NCBI GenBank assembly: GCA_029582165.1
Contig: CM055870.1
Span: forward strand, 44,472,513-44,536,512
Source of the DNA: Portulaca oleracea
Taxonomy: Eukaryota > Streptophyta > Magnoliopsida > Caryophyllales > Portulacaceae
Direction of reading: 5' to 3'
DNA length: 64,000 nt
In this document: piece by piece, positions 24,030-36,899 of the stretch
How the letters are laid out: each line of letters starts with the position of its first letter
How positions within the stretch are numbered: the first letter of the stretch is position 1
Position numbers and translations under genes: made by a program
Notes under the pieces: model-generated
What the model saw: the letters and a program-made list of their open reading frames with translations, nothing else
Database searches by the model: none
Told to the model about the DNA's origin: nothing

Positions 24030-24773
24030 TCCTCCCCCCCTTAAAAGAAGTTTCGTCCTCGAAACTTGCGGTTGAGCTAATTGCGAATGAAAAACCTTAG
24101 AAAAGCTCGTTAATATACATAAGAGAAACTAGGCAAGCTCCGAGTCTCAACTATCTTGAACCTTATTCATTATAAAAGGGAACTCTCGTCCCTTCTCATA
24201 AACCATCCTAGAATCATATTAAACCTTTGTATCATATTATACCTTTAAACCTTTCACCATACATCTTGATAAAGCACTTTGCCCCTAATTCGAGCCTCGC
24301 ACCAATCCCACTTGGAATTGGATTTTGTAAATCCTTATTTGAATTGATAAAGTCTCTTTTAAGACTAACTCAACATGCTTCACATTTACAACGACTCTCG
24401 TACTCTTAACATACTTCCTTAGATTCAAACTCTTATATTGCCCTTAATTTTGCACTTAGGTTTACTTAAATTACTACTAAACTCCCCAATTTCCGGGAAA
24501 ATTTCGGCAGCACTTCCCCTATAATTTGGACTATCCCAAATTTTTACATATCTTCAAACCTGCAAGAAAACCTATACACCGTATACATATATATCCACTT
24601 GGAGCTTCAAGCTCATCATCCAAACCAACCAATTCACATATCTCCCATATCAGTCCATAAAAGGACACATAAACCACACATAAAAATCCCAAAATTACCA
24701 TACTCAAATCATACTTCCTATAAACTTCTAATTTTCCCAAATACTTCTTATAACTCCGCTCTGATACCACAAC
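24030..24773 (-). other. Internal region of the giant-LTR element (744 bp)
   Basis: It holds the purine tract at one end and the primer site at the other, with AT-rich sequence between and no domain I recognise. A 79-codon ORF on the minus strand (24531-24770) has no recognisable motif. Confidence 0.8.
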
Positions 24774-27700
24774 TGTAACGCCCCAACCTTAATCACAAGA
24801 TTAAGACTATACTTAGAATCCCAAACCTGTGATTAGCGCAGCGAAACACCTTAGGTCGAGGCATTACCGCCGTCCCTACTCGGGACAAGGCAACAACCCA
24901 AAAGAACATCATTAAAACAAATAAACATTACATACTATACTCCCAAAACATAACTTCATACTTAAAGATGAATCCCCAAAACATAACCATCAAACTTTAA
25001 AGAACCATTAAAGAGGACAAAAATACAACACTTCTTCCATAAACATGGTTACTTCAAAAACATGCGACTCAAGTGACCGGATACTTCAACCATGACTACC
25101 TTGCTTGCAACACGCGATTACCCCTGCTTGCCTTTGCCTTTACCTTGGGTGCTCGGACCCCCTAAAACAAAACATTAAAAACATTGCGAAAAGTGAGTGG
25201 GGAAACACTCAGTACGAGAACCTCCAACGCGTAAAACCGTTCAAAAACGATTTTAGTGTCGGCCTTTAAATTCATTTTGAAAACGGGAAAGGGGAATAAA
25301 ACATTAACTTGAAATGACATGAACGTAAACATATACATGAGTAAAAGTAACTTAAATTCATAAAGAAGAACATATAACATAAACTTAGAAGTAAGTACTC
25401 AAATTCAAGAGTTTTGGGTCCCTTACGATCGATGCCGAAGCACCTCACACACGCCGCATGCCCAAACCGACGGTAGTTTGGATTGGGATCGCTATGCTTG
25501 ATCGGACACCGCAGTCTAGGACACTCTGATCAGGAGCATCTAAAACATAAAGGCTAGCACTTCACGTAACTAGCTAGACATAAAGCGTAGAATACATAAA
25601 ATGGACCGCTTAAAACCATGAAGAATCATAAAAGCGTAAACCGTAAACATAGAGCATAAATCGTCAACATAAGCCATAAATCATAAATCTTTAGCATAAA
25701 TCGTAAACCGTAAACATGAACCATAAATCATAAATCATAAATCTTTAACATAAATCATAAACCGTAAACATAAAACATAAATCCTTTATCATAAACCATA
25801 AACATAAACATAAACCGTAACCATTTGCATAAATCATAACCCCTTTTATCATAAACCATAAATATAAAGCATAAATCATAAATATAACATAAAATAAATC
25901 ATAAACCTTTAGCATAAACCGTAAATATAGAGCATAAATCGTAAATCTTTGGCATAAATAATAAACCCTTAACATAAAACTTAAACATAGAGCGTGAATC
26001 GTAAATCTTTAACATAAATCATAAACTCTTATCTTAGACCGTAAACCTTTGACATTGACATGAATCGCAAATATAGTGTATAAATCGTAAACCTTTGATA
26101 TAAATCGTAAATATAAAGTATAAATCATAAACCTTGGATATAAATCGTAAATATGAAATATAAATCGTAAACTTTTAACATAAATCCTAAACCTTTAACA
26201 TAAATCTCAAACCTTCATCATAAATCTTAAACATAAAGCGTAAATCGTGAATCTTTAACATAAATCATAAACCTTTGTCCTGAACCATAAATCTTTGACC
26301 TAAATCGCAACTATAAAGTATAAATCGTAAATCTTGAATATAAATCATAAATATAAAACATAAATCATAAACTTTGGATATAAATCATAAATATAAAACA
26401 TAAATCATAAACTTTTAATATAAATCATCATATAAAACATAAATCATAAATATAAAGTATAAATCGTAAATATAAAACATAAATCGTAAACCTTTGCATA
26501 AATCATAAACCATTATCATAAATCGTAAACATAAACATAAACCGTAAACATTTGTATAAATCATAAACGTAAACCTAAACCGTAGACATAAACATAAATC
26601 ATAAACGTAAACATAAGCCGTAAACATAAAACATAAATCATAAACTTTCGCATAAACCATAAACATAAAACATAAACCATAAACCGTGAACATAAATCAT
26701 AAATCATAAATCATAAACATTAAGGAGCGAAGGGTTGGACAATTCGCGTACCTTAAGACGCTAAAAACCTTGGCGGCTCGGCTCGGCTTGGAGATGGCTT
26801 TGGAAACTTGTCAACCAAGATAAACATACATAAAAATGAAGAACCGAATAAGGTTCTGAATTAGAAACATGAGTTTGGAAACTTAGTAGTATAAATAAAA
26901 TAACTTTAGGAGTAAAATTTCAGGTTTATGTATCAATAGAGTTTGAAGTATAACTTGAGTTAGGAAAATCGAAACGACATAAAAGAGTACATCTCGGAAT
27001 AGGGAAAATCATGATCTTTAATTTTGTCAACTGGGCCGAAGGCTAAAAATGAGAGGAAGGGCCCGAAAAATGGCCCGGACAGAAGCTGTGGACATAGAAC
27101 CTTAGAATTTCCGGGGTTATCCTTAAATACTCGCTTAGGACTCCAAAATGGTACACTTAGCCTTAAACACCAAACTTTATGATGACAATATCTAACCATG
27201 ACACATTTACACTTAGAACCCTTATTGGGTTGATTGGAGGCCCAAAAGCTATTAATTCCCAAAGGTTATTTTGAGCAGGAAACTATTCTGGACAGCCCGG
27301 TTTCCCGGGGTCGTAACCCACACTCCCGATATCGGATGACGATGAACTATACCTTTCCGGAAAGCTTGCAACAAGGCCTAAAACTTTCATATTTACCATA
27401 AAAACCAAAAAGGTCTCCAAAGGGACGAAAAACAGCCCCCAATACACTGACTCAAAATTCGTATATAAAATCGTACCCTCACGGTTTTGGTCGTAACTCG
27501 GGCTATACATGTCGGAATTTAGAAATTCCAAAGCCTATGGTTTTCTAACACTTTGGGCTATCTCATGGAGTAGAAATCTGGGCAAAAATCCCACTTTAAT
27601 AAATCTGTAAATTTTCAGAACCTAAACAGCAACTTAAAACACCTAAAACTCCTCTTTTACTTGGATTTTTCCACTCTTAATCATATTAAAACTTAACCAA

Positions 27701-28967
27701 ACTTCATATAATCTTAATCCACTATATTTCCAGAATATAACCCATGAAAAACCCTTCATCAAAGGCCTTAAAAACCACATGCAACCATGGATTTCACATG
27801 TATTCACCATAAACAACACCAAGTGACATTTTAGTACTTAAATTGCTCTTAAACACCTAATTAAACATAAAACCACTTAGCTAATCAATATAACATAAAC
27901 ATCCAGCCCTTAAAACTCATAATATCAACACCAAACTTACATGCATCATCATTTTAACAACCTTTAACATGAATTCCTCAAGAAAACCCTCATAAACATC
28001 TCAAATTTCACATGCATGTATGTAGAACTTAAACCCATATAATTATAACTTTGAATTCATGAATAAAGAGAGTAAAAGAGATGAAATTTAACAAGAATAT
28101 CATAGATTAAACATAAAATCAGATTAGGGTTAAGAGAATTGAAATTGGGGGTTTTGAGAGATTACCTTTAGGGTTAAAATTGATGAAAAACACAAGAGGG
28201 AGGAAGGGGGTGGTGCGTGGTGGCCGTAACTGGCGGCGGCTGGCCTGAAATTGGCCGGAAAACGGCTGGAGGTGGCTGGGCAGTGGGTCGGCAGTGAAGG
28301 AGAGGGAGGGGGTTTAGAGAGAGAGTGTTGTGTGTTGGGGAAATTAGAAAGGTTGTAATGAAATAAACCCCCCCCCCCCTTTAACTAATACATACATACT
28401 CCCTCTACCCACTTAATTAATCTGAATTTGTACCCCAATAATATAAATATAAAAGTAGTAAACTTAAAATAATTACTTTGTACCAAATAAAATCAATTGG
28501 TAATAATTGGGTTAAAATAAAATAAAACTTGGATGTAGAAAATCCAAATAAATGAAACATAAATATTACTTGTACTTAAATGAAATAAATATAACCCAAA
28601 TGAATTAAGGTTTGGGTAATAAAATATAGGGGTCACGGGGTCGAATAATTAGACCCCTTTCGGTTAAGAAAACCGCGTAAACGGTAAAACCCGATGCAAA
28701 TTAACTTAACGTATAAATAACTTTATAACCTAAATCGTATAACCTGAAATACTTTAATTCAATATATGAACATGTAAAGTAAAATTTTTAAGCCGATAAC
28801 TCGGCACCTTAGCCATCTCCTGCACGAGACTCAACACCGATAACAATAAATAAATAAGTAAATCAATAAATAAATAAAGGTAAACGCGAAAAAAAAATTA
28901 TAACGCTATTTGGGTAATTACTATGATTAACATATAATTAAACATGTTTTTGGGGTGAGTTGTTACA
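24774..28967 (-). repeat. 5' LTR (minus orientation) of the giant-LTR element
   Basis: Nearly identical to 19830-24029. Visible differences cluster around 25068-25080, 25450-25520, 27490 and 28320; long stretches between are the same. Confidence 0.9.
25628..26720. repeat. Degenerate heptamer array (YCRTAAA) in the LTR, copy 2
   Basis: Same array in the second LTR. I saw no difference from copy 1 in unit order by eye. Confidence 0.9.
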
Positions 28968-28972
28968 TTTAT

Positions 28973-30111
28973 AAAGGTATATAATATTAAAGTTTACAAG
29001 TTAATTATGGATCCATTATTAAGCACACGGTTTAGTGTGAGTTTTTATCTTAGAGCCTACAATATTGATTGCTTATAAGAGCCTACAATATGATAGTTTA
29101 ATCATATTGATTGCTAAAGCCTACAATATTAATTGCTAAAATGCCTACAATATGAAAGTTTAAGTCAGATTGATTGCAAAGCGCCTACAATGGTTTAATC
29201 ATATCGATTGCAAGAGTAAAGTTTCTTAATCTGTATCGAACTATAGTGCAATGGTTTAGTTGTATGTACAGTGTCAATGTACTCAAGTATTCAAGTTTAA
29301 TTTCAAGTGTTATTAAGCATGACTGTCTTCAAAGTCTAATCATGATCATGGAAAGATATGGTCTTATCTAGTGATCTTTATTAGTTAAGGATGAAGTAAG
29401 TCATTATCTTCAAGAAGTTAAAATAACCTCGGTTTAATCCTTTGAGTAAAGGACTAAACAAGTACTTGGTGATATTATTTTATAATATTATCAAGGGGGA
29501 TGGGAATAAGCCCAAATTTGACAATTGCTAGTAATGGTGCCCCTACTTGATACTTGACTTGATGTCAAGCTCAAGGTGGGTGACTCTATTATATAGTGGT
29601 TGGAAGCACATACTTAAACCGTCCCAGGTAAGAAAGTGCTTGACTAGCTGTAATGATAAGAGGATGAGTTGTTATACTCTTAATAGACTGTGTTTAGGAT
29701 GGGTGCTCAATTACAGGAGCATATAGGTGCAGTCTACCTATGTGAGTGTGAGGTGTAGCCGCCTCAAAGGGCTATTGGGCTTGGCTTTATGCGCTCACGA
29801 GAGGATATTGACACATGGCGGTTAATAGTGTCATAAAGTTCAAGAACAATAGTTGAGTGGTTGTATCGGTGTAATGTATCCAATTAGTCAATAAAAATGT
29901 ATAGTTTAAAGCTTGTCTACTATATCATTTGGACTACTTGAAATTATGTTCACCACATGAAAAGTTCAAGTTGCGAGACACTTCTCATGATATGCAATTC
30001 ACTCCCTACTTCCTTGGTGTTTATGGTTGAGTGTTTGTTGAATTTTCAAAATGGCGGGTGTGTATTGAGGTATTGATTTTTGAATCTCATACACTCGAAA
30101 TGGCGGGGGAT
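28973..30111 (+). other. Internal region of the 0.6-kb-LTR element, right part
   Basis: Non-coding. Between 29053 and 29215 a unit around GCCTACAATATTGATTGC recurs five times at about 30-40 bp spacing. The purine-rich tract before the LTR ends at 30111. Confidence 0.65.
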
Positions 30112-30708
30112 TGTTGGATAATTTCAAGTGTATAAGATAGGAGCTATCAATAAGAGGCAAAATCAAGTTAAATATCAGGTAACACGGACTGTATTAGTCC
30201 CACATGTTGCACCTTCAAGTTTTGTTGGTTTCTTATGGATAGCATCCTATGTCTCATTAAGTGGATAGTGATGATCTTAATCATCATTATCCAATTATCC
30301 TTCACTAAGTGGATAATGATGATTAAGATCATCATTATCCAATTAACCTTATCTATAAGTGGTTATAATTATCCACCCAATCTTATCCTATTATAGGTGC
30401 CTCTCCAAGGCCACTAAATAGGATGTCAGGGGTGTCATTTCCAAGAGAAGAGAAATACAAGAATAAGACAAGTGAGTCATGTTGTTGATACATTCTCATT
30501 CAACCAAACACGCCTCTCTAGTTTTGGACTCGAGCATTTCTAGAGTTGTCATGGGAAGTTTGAAACTACGTTCTTAGAGTTTCCTTGGCAGAGTTTTATC
30601 CCTAAGACTTTGTACGGTTGATACAAAAGTCTAAGGAGAGTAGGTGCGCCTGCTGCTCTCTCGCTATACCTGGTTTACCCATCCATTGTTGTTCCTATAT
30701 TTCCAACA
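30112..30708 (+). repeat. Right LTR of the nested 0.6-kb-LTR element
   Basis: It matches 17832-18430. The TATA region reads CACTAAATAGG here instead of CTATAAATAGG. Confidence 0.9.
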
Positions 30709-30853
30709 GAATCTTTGTGTTAGTGTTTGCATGTAAGTGTCTTGCATTCATTAGAAAGCATCATATAAGGTCTAGAATGAATCATTGTGTTAGTGTCTGC
30801 AAATAAGTGTCTTTTTCTTTAGAAAGTATCATATAAGGTCTAGGATGAATCTG

Positions 30854-31414
30854 GAGATAATTACATTTACCCTACTTGATATATGTGGTAATAATTTTTG
30901 CACACCCGACATTTGAGAAATAATTTTCTCCCTACCTGACATTTAAGTGGTCGTAAATTTAAACCACCTAGGATATATTATAATGGTTTTTTGTGGGATT
31001 TTCCGGCAAGTATTAAAAAAATGAATAGGAAGTGACATGTTTACCCTTGCTATTAATTCATAGTATTTTCAAATAAAATCGAAATTACCTATTTGCTCTT
31101 ATAGAAGACGACAGTGAGAAGAGTGGAGTGATATTTTTCTTTTTTACATCGACAATCTTTTCCTCCTTTTCCCACACAAAACAATTGAAGGGTCTGTATT
31201 GGTATTTCAATCGCAATCTTAAGGGCAATTTGGTACTTTCACATAGTTATATAGGGGTATTATTGTATTTTCATATCTCCGATGACAAGTTACCGGAATT
31301 TGACACAAAAAAACACTTTCACTAAATGTCAGGTAGGGTGAAAATTATTTCTCAAATGTCGGGTGTGCAAAAATTATTACCACATATGTCAGGTAGGGTA
31401 AATGTAATTATCTC
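30854..31414. mobile_element. MULE-type MITE with ~94-bp terminal inverted repeats
   Basis: It begins GAGATAATTACATTTACCCT and ends with its exact reverse complement. The inverted repeat continues for about 94 bp with a few mismatches. A perfect 10-bp duplication GATGAATCTG flanks it (30844-30853 and 31415-31424). Long inverted repeats and a 9-10 bp duplication fit Mutator-like elements. The 0.37-kb interior has no transposase. Confidence 0.9.
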
Positions 31415-34400
31415 GATGAATCTGTGTGTTAGTGTCTGCATGTAAGTGTCTTGCATTTTTCAGAAAGTATCATGTGAGGTCTAGGATGAGTCTTTGCATT
31501 GGTGTCTACATGTAAGTGTCTTGCATTCTTTAGGAGGTCTCATACAGGTTCGTAGGGCATGTAAACCCATGTCATGGGTGAGTCCTTTTCCAGAGTCAAC
31601 ATATGAATGTCCTGCATTATAAAAGTCTCCTATAGGGTCTACATCATGCAAACCCAAGTCATGGGTGAGTCGTTAAGACTCTTTCTTGAGTTACCATGTA
31701 AGTGTCTTGCATTCTTTAAAAAGTCTCATATAGATTCATAGGTCATGAATACCCATGTCATGGGCAAGCCTATGTCTAGAGTCATTATGTAAATATATGT
31801 CTTTTTATTAAGAAGTCTAGTGTAAACCCATGTCATGGGTGAGTCTTTTCTCGTGTTGGTATATCATATGCGTGTCTTTCTTTTTAGGAAGTCTAATGTA
31901 AACCCATGTCGTGGATAAGTCTTTTCCTTAAGTCGGCATATAGAAGTCTTGGATCCTAGGAAGTCCCATATAGATCAATTAGCTCTTTCAAACCCATGTC
32001 CTGGGTGGGTCTCTCCAGAGTCAACATATAGGCGTTTTTCCATCTTAGGAGGTCCACATAAGTCGTTTAGGTCATTCATGCATTGGGATGGGTTTTGTTT
32101 TTTCATTTGTCCAGTGTCAGGGTCAAGGCCTGAGGTAACCATAAAGGGAATGTTTGGATGACGAGAATTTCTGCAACTACCATAGATCCCGAGGGAACAT
32201 GGAGAATTGTTAGACTTTGGAGCACATGATCCATTCAGGTAAACTGCCCCCACCAAAAGCAGCACAGAGGATCAGACATAACATGGATTCCCCGTACGAG
32301 GATAAGGAGGGCACATCATCAAAGGAGTTCTAGAAGTAGTTATAGTCTTGGTTGCCAAGCATTTCATGCTCAGAGTCTATTATAGTCAGTTCTTCATTCA
32401 TTTCTTTGCTCTTGTTGCTATGTGATCAAACAGAATTTCGTGCTTGTGTTTTTTACTTGAGTTGAGAAGTTCTCTCATCTATCCATCATCCGTGCAAACC
32501 AAGTCTCACAAATTTCATTTTCTCTTATCCTTCCATCTTTTTTGTATACCTCATTTCTATCTTTTATTTTATCTAATCCAGGGTTTAATTAACAAAAAGA
32601 AAAAAAAGAGAGAAAAACAAAAAAAGAAAAGAAAAAAGAGAGAAGCCAGTCTGCACTCATCAAGCAGGCTGGGCAAACGGAGAGAAGACCAAAATCATCA
32701 ATCTCTTGAAAATGGACATCTCTATGCTCCTAGACCAGCAGCTTAACCAAATGTGCCAAGGACAGAGGACTTGAACCCAACCTTCATTTCACCACCCACA
32801 TTACCCTCATCTTTTCATCCAATCTCGACTTACCACCTACCATTCACATCTTTGACCTCTCGATCAAACCTCAACCCTTTTCAAAACCTTAACCCAATCC
32901 AAAAGGTATGCTATGACCAAAGGAGAATAGGAGTCAACCCATGAAGGAGTTTGAAGAAAAAAAACCTTAGCCTGGACCAACCTGGTCATTCTTCTCATGA
33001 CTAATCCATATCTACCCCAAAGCCAAAAGGTGTGTTGTGACCAATGTCATCAGAAAGGCAAACAGGAGTCAATCCCATGGGGAAGAAAGTGGAAAAAAGA
33101 GAAGAAAGCAAAGGAAAGAGTGAAAAAAAAGTGAAAAAAAGTGAAAGCAAAAAAAAAGAGCCAGAAAAATGGGGTTAAAAAAAAAGTTGAACGAATCAAG
33201 AAAAAGGAAGAAAGAAAGAAAATAAAAGGGGTTAGAAGAGAGTAAGAAGTGAGAACGCGAAAAATAAGAGTCATGCACACCTCAGAAAATCTCGTCTCAA
33301 ACCTTCATCTCATCATCCATACACCTCAGCCTTCTATTACCTTCACAAACCTTTCATCCATCCATATCCTGCATATAAACCCTCAAACCTTCATAACCGT
33401 TAAGCCTTCCTCGAGGCACTATCCATCAAAGTTGCGCTAAAAGAACTACGACTGGCCTGATTCCACCTTGGATACGTAGGAAAACCTCTTTGAGGCCCAA
33501 CCGCTACAAGGAGCATCCTATGTCCTCAAAATGTTGGTCTTTGAGAGAAGAAAAAAACAAGAGAGGCTAGCTTGGAATCCCAAGCTAGGCAAAAGGAGAA
33601 TGAGAGAATAAGAGAAGCTAGCTTGAAAACCCACTCGGGCGGGCTAGGCAAAAGGAGAGTAGACCCTGGATTTCATCATCATCAACCCTCCATCTTCCTT
33701 CCGTTAGACTTGGACATTATTCCATAACCATATTCCAACCTTTTCCCAAGAGATGATGTCTATCCCATTTGACAATCTATTCAAGACACGATCATTCTTG
33801 GGTGTCTCCCTATACCATTCATCAACAAAGCCTCATCTACCATCCCTTTCAACCCTTTCTCAAGAGATGATGTCTATCCCATTTGACCATCTCTTCTCCC
33901 CTTCAAGACACGATCATTCTTAAGTGTCTCCACGTCCCATTCATTAATAAACCATCATCCACCGTCTCCTTCCCCAAACACTTCTTAACCAACCCTTTCA
34001 TCCCATCTCACCCTCTGAGGACTTTTAAGCTCAATCATTAATGCAAGTATGAGACTCTGTGTGGCTTACATCTCAACAAAAGCGAAAGTCGTTCACATCA
34101 GATCAGCGGCTAATTGGCAACCACATGATCATGAACAGACTCAGAAATAAACTACTCTAAACTGGGGGCTTGCGCTACCTTTGTGACATCATTCAAGACA
34201 TTTATCGGAGACAGCTTCTATGAGAGACAGTTACTCCCTATCCTACAAGGTCCCGCATCTTCATTCTTATAGACGTCCTAATAGTGGTCTCATCAAAAAA
34301 AAAAAAAAAAAGAGAGAGAGAGAGAAAAAAAAAGAAAAAAAAGAGAAAAAAAGGAAAAAAGAAAAAAAGAGGGGCTAACTTGAAAACCCTTTGGGCAAGT

Positions 34401-34925
34401 TAGGCAAAAGGAGAGTTTGAGACTCACTACCAAGGACTATGCATCCTCCTATTCCATGGTCTCCATGCGTCATCTCGTCAACCCACATCGAAACTGGGGG
34501 TTCGCAAATCTTCAAGGTGCCCTCAAAAGCAAGACAATGTCATCAAGAGTCTACACCAAACCGGGGGCTTGTCATACATCAACATACATTTGCAAGCAAT
34601 CAAGGTCATCTACATGATCATTCAAGGACCACATTCTTCAGGCCTGTTGCCTCCATCACCGTTCCCTGGTCCGTGGACCAAAACATTGTTCATCCTAACT
34701 TTTCCTGAAACTCCCCACGAGTGGCCTTGATCCTTAGAAAGCATTATCTTAAGGAGTCATGGTTTTTAGAAAATCATTGTCCAAGAAAATCTTTGTCTAA
34801 AAATAGAGTCGGTAGGTTAATTGTCTGCATGTAGAACTGCATGTGTAGAATAACATAAAGCATCATACGTGTGTCCTGTCTAAGCATAATAGGTTTGCAT
34901 TGCATCCATATGTCATATCAGAGTC

Positions 34926-35145
34926 ACATTGAGTAAAGTTAATTTGTCATGCATCAAGTCAGTCTATCATGCGTTGGGTAAGTTTGTTGTGCATCGAGTC
35001 GGTTTGTCATGCATCAAGTCAATTTGTCATGCATCGAGTCAGTTTGTCATGCATCAAGTCAATTTGTCAGGCATCAAGTCAGTTTGTCATGCATTGAATC
35101 AATATGTCATGCATTGAGTCAGTATGTCATGCTTGAAGTCGATAG
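34926..35145. repeat. 21-bp tandem repeat, about ten copies
   Basis: Unit similar to GTCATGCATCAAGTCAGTTT with substitutions; copies follow each other without spacers. Confidence 0.85.
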
Positions 35146-35789
35146 TCGTGCATAAATGCATGAGTGCCTGCTTGTGTCAAAAAAAAAAAAAAACAAAATT
35201 TGCATTGTTTGTGCAAGAGTTTAGCAAGCTAGTCGCATGCATACCCGCATATTTGAAAAAAGAAGAAGAAGCAGGGAAGTGCCACATCGTTGCTCCAGAA
35301 TGTAACACTGGGGGCTGTTCAAGCCCAATCAGACTGGCCGACATGGTTTCCAATCACTGAGAGCAAGATTAGAGCAATCTCTAATCACACTCTAGATGAC
35401 TTCTATTTATCATCCAAAGCTCATCCTCATGATAATCTTCCAGTCTGCCAAGGACGCCACTGAAACAATAATCCGCATCGGGAAAGTCCGATCTGCCTCG
35501 GGAAAATCCGTTGGGCACCATCGACTGCTTCGGGAAAATCCGATCTGCCTCGGAAAATCCGTTGGGCATCGTCGTCAATATACCAGACAGGTAATTCTCT
35601 ATATCTCTAACCATTGTTCAAAATGATCTGACATTCTGCTTTGGTTTCTGTGCAAGGAGTCATCACAAACATCAGGTCGCCGCTAAAGGCGCCGCCATCA
35701 TCCAACTGCTGCATAAAAAGTCGCCAGCTCATAGGTCGCCGACAAAGGGACCACCACCATCCAGCTACCGCACAAAAGGTCGCTGTCAC

Positions 35790-36160
35790 CATCATCATTC
35801 AGGGCCGTCGGCAGAGTTTCGGTGCAGTCCCAATCCTGAGCCACCGGCATCGTGCCCCGTGAAGTCTCAATCTCCGAGCCATCGGCATCGCGCCCGATGA
35901 AGTCTCGACCCCTAAGGCCATCAGCATCGCGCCTGATGAAGTCCTTCGGCATAAAAAATGCCAACCATCATCATCACCCAGGGCCATCGGCAGAGCTTCG
36001 ATGCAGTCCCAATCCTAAGCCACCGGCATCGTGCCCGACGAAGTCTCAATCTCCAAGCCATCGACATCGCGCCCGATGAAGTCTCGACCCCCAAGGCCAT
36101 CAACAACGCGCCTGATGAAGTCCTTCGGCATCAAAAATGCCAACCATCACCAACATCGAC
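35790..36160. repeat. Two copies of a ~179-bp repeat with ~39-bp sub-repeats
   Basis: AGGGCC(G/A)TCGGCAGAG starts at 35801 and 35980. Inside each, a sub-unit around CCATCGGCATCGCGCCCGA followed by TGAAGTCTC is repeated three times. Purely repeat-derived ORFs occur in all frames. Confidence 0.8.
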
Positions 36161-36233
36161 ACCGGGAAAGACTGGGATCGACACTGGGAAAGACTAGAAA
36201 ACTCCATGAACCATCGGCATCATGTCCGATAAC

Positions 36234-36830
36234 AAGTAAGGCGTCAATCTCGCCAAGATCAACATCGACTCATCAATGGTCAGGTAGAGCATCATTCTTG
36301 CTCGAGATCATCCCCAAAGAGGCGCATGCCGCCCGCAACTTCGACACAGGACGAAGCTTCCAATTGTCAACCCACACCTACAAGTAAGGCGTCAATCTCG
36401 CCCGAGATCAACATCGACTCATCAACGGTCAGCTAGAGCATCATTTTTGCTCGAGATCATCTACAAAGTGGCGCATGCCGTCCGCAACTTCGACACAGGA
36501 CGAAGCTTCCAAGTGTCAACCCACACCTACAAGTAAGGCGTCAATCTCGCCCGAGATCAACATCGACTCATCAACGGTCAGATAGAGCATCATTCTTGCT
36601 CGAGATCATCCCCAAAGAGGCGCATGCCGCCCGCAACTGCGACATAGGACGAAGCTTCCAAGTGTCAACTCACACCATCAACTAAGGCGTCATTCTCGCC
36701 TGAGATCAACATCGACTCATCAACAGTCAAGTAGAGCATCATTCTTGCTCAAGATCATCTCAAAGGAGGCGCATATCGCATGCAACCGTGATGCATGACT
36801 CAACTTCCAAGCGTCAACCCAGGCTTTATA
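36234..36830. repeat. 149-bp tandem repeat, four copies
   Basis: AAGTAAGGCGTCAATCTCG-type starts lie at about 36234, 36382, 36531 and 36680, giving 148-149 bp spacing. The last copy is the most diverged. The array sits just upstream of the polypurine tract. Confidence 0.9.
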
Positions 36831-36899
36831 ATCCAAAGTCATATCCTCAGACTACTTTGACCTTCGTCCTATTCGGACTCGATCAAAGTGGGGGCTCTC

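Larger units (their letters stand above)
19830..28967 (-). mobile_element. Non-autonomous retroelement with 4.2-kb LTRs and a 744-bp interior
   Basis: Two near-identical 4.2-kb LTRs (19830-24029 and 24774-28967), TGTAACGCCCC...GTTGTTACA on the plus strand, flank only 744 bp. Reading on the minus strand, the primer site GTGGTATCAGAG (about 24758-24769) abuts the LTR at 24774, and a purine tract (complement of CCTCCCCCCCTTAAAAG, from 24031) abuts the other. The interior also keeps TTTCGAGGACGAAACTTC, shared with gypsy elements just before their polypurine tract. The perfect 5-bp target duplication TTTAT is at 19825-19829 and 28968-28972. No gag or pol. Confidence 0.9.
17832..30708 (+). mobile_element. 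LTR retroelement with 0.6-kb LTRs, nested in the LARD-like element
   Basis: LTRs at 17832-18430 (599 bp) and 30112-30708 (597 bp) begin TGTTGG and end CCAACA. A perfect 5-bp target duplication GAATC flanks the element (17827-17831 and 30709-30713). A purine-rich tract, GAAATGGCGGGGGA, precedes the right LTR, giving plus orientation. After removing the nested element, the internal region is ~2.5 kb and has no recognisable gag or pol, so it is non-autonomous. About ten differences between the LTRs are visible by eye. Confidence 0.9.
30714..36899 (+). other. Internal region of the LARD-like element, right part
   Basis: Non-coding 6.2 kb. From 30714 to about 32020 a unit of roughly 70-100 bp recurs (GTCATGGGTGAGTC, CATGTAAGTGTCTTGCATTC, AAGTCTCATATAGG), continuing the series that begins at 17510. 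Purine-rich (GA/A) tracts lie at 32590-32650, 33095-33240 and 34295-34370. Three tandem-repeat blocks close the region (separate entries). ORFs here follow the repeats and show no protein motif. Confidence 0.7.

Noticed and set aside
24774..28967. The 4.2-kb repeat as a segmental or assembly duplication
   Set aside because: A primer site and purine tract lie at the two inner borders and a perfect TTTAT duplication at the outer borders, which a retrotransposon explains better. The clustered differences are reported separately.
34926..35145. Possible CRISPR-like array
   Set aside because: Units are contiguous 21-bp tandem copies without unique spacers in a plant genome, so this is a minisatellite.
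35381..36387. ORFs up to 118 codons in all frames near the 3' end of the LARD-like element
   Set aside because: They follow the 179-bp and 149-bp tandem repeats, and the residue patterns are repeat-derived.
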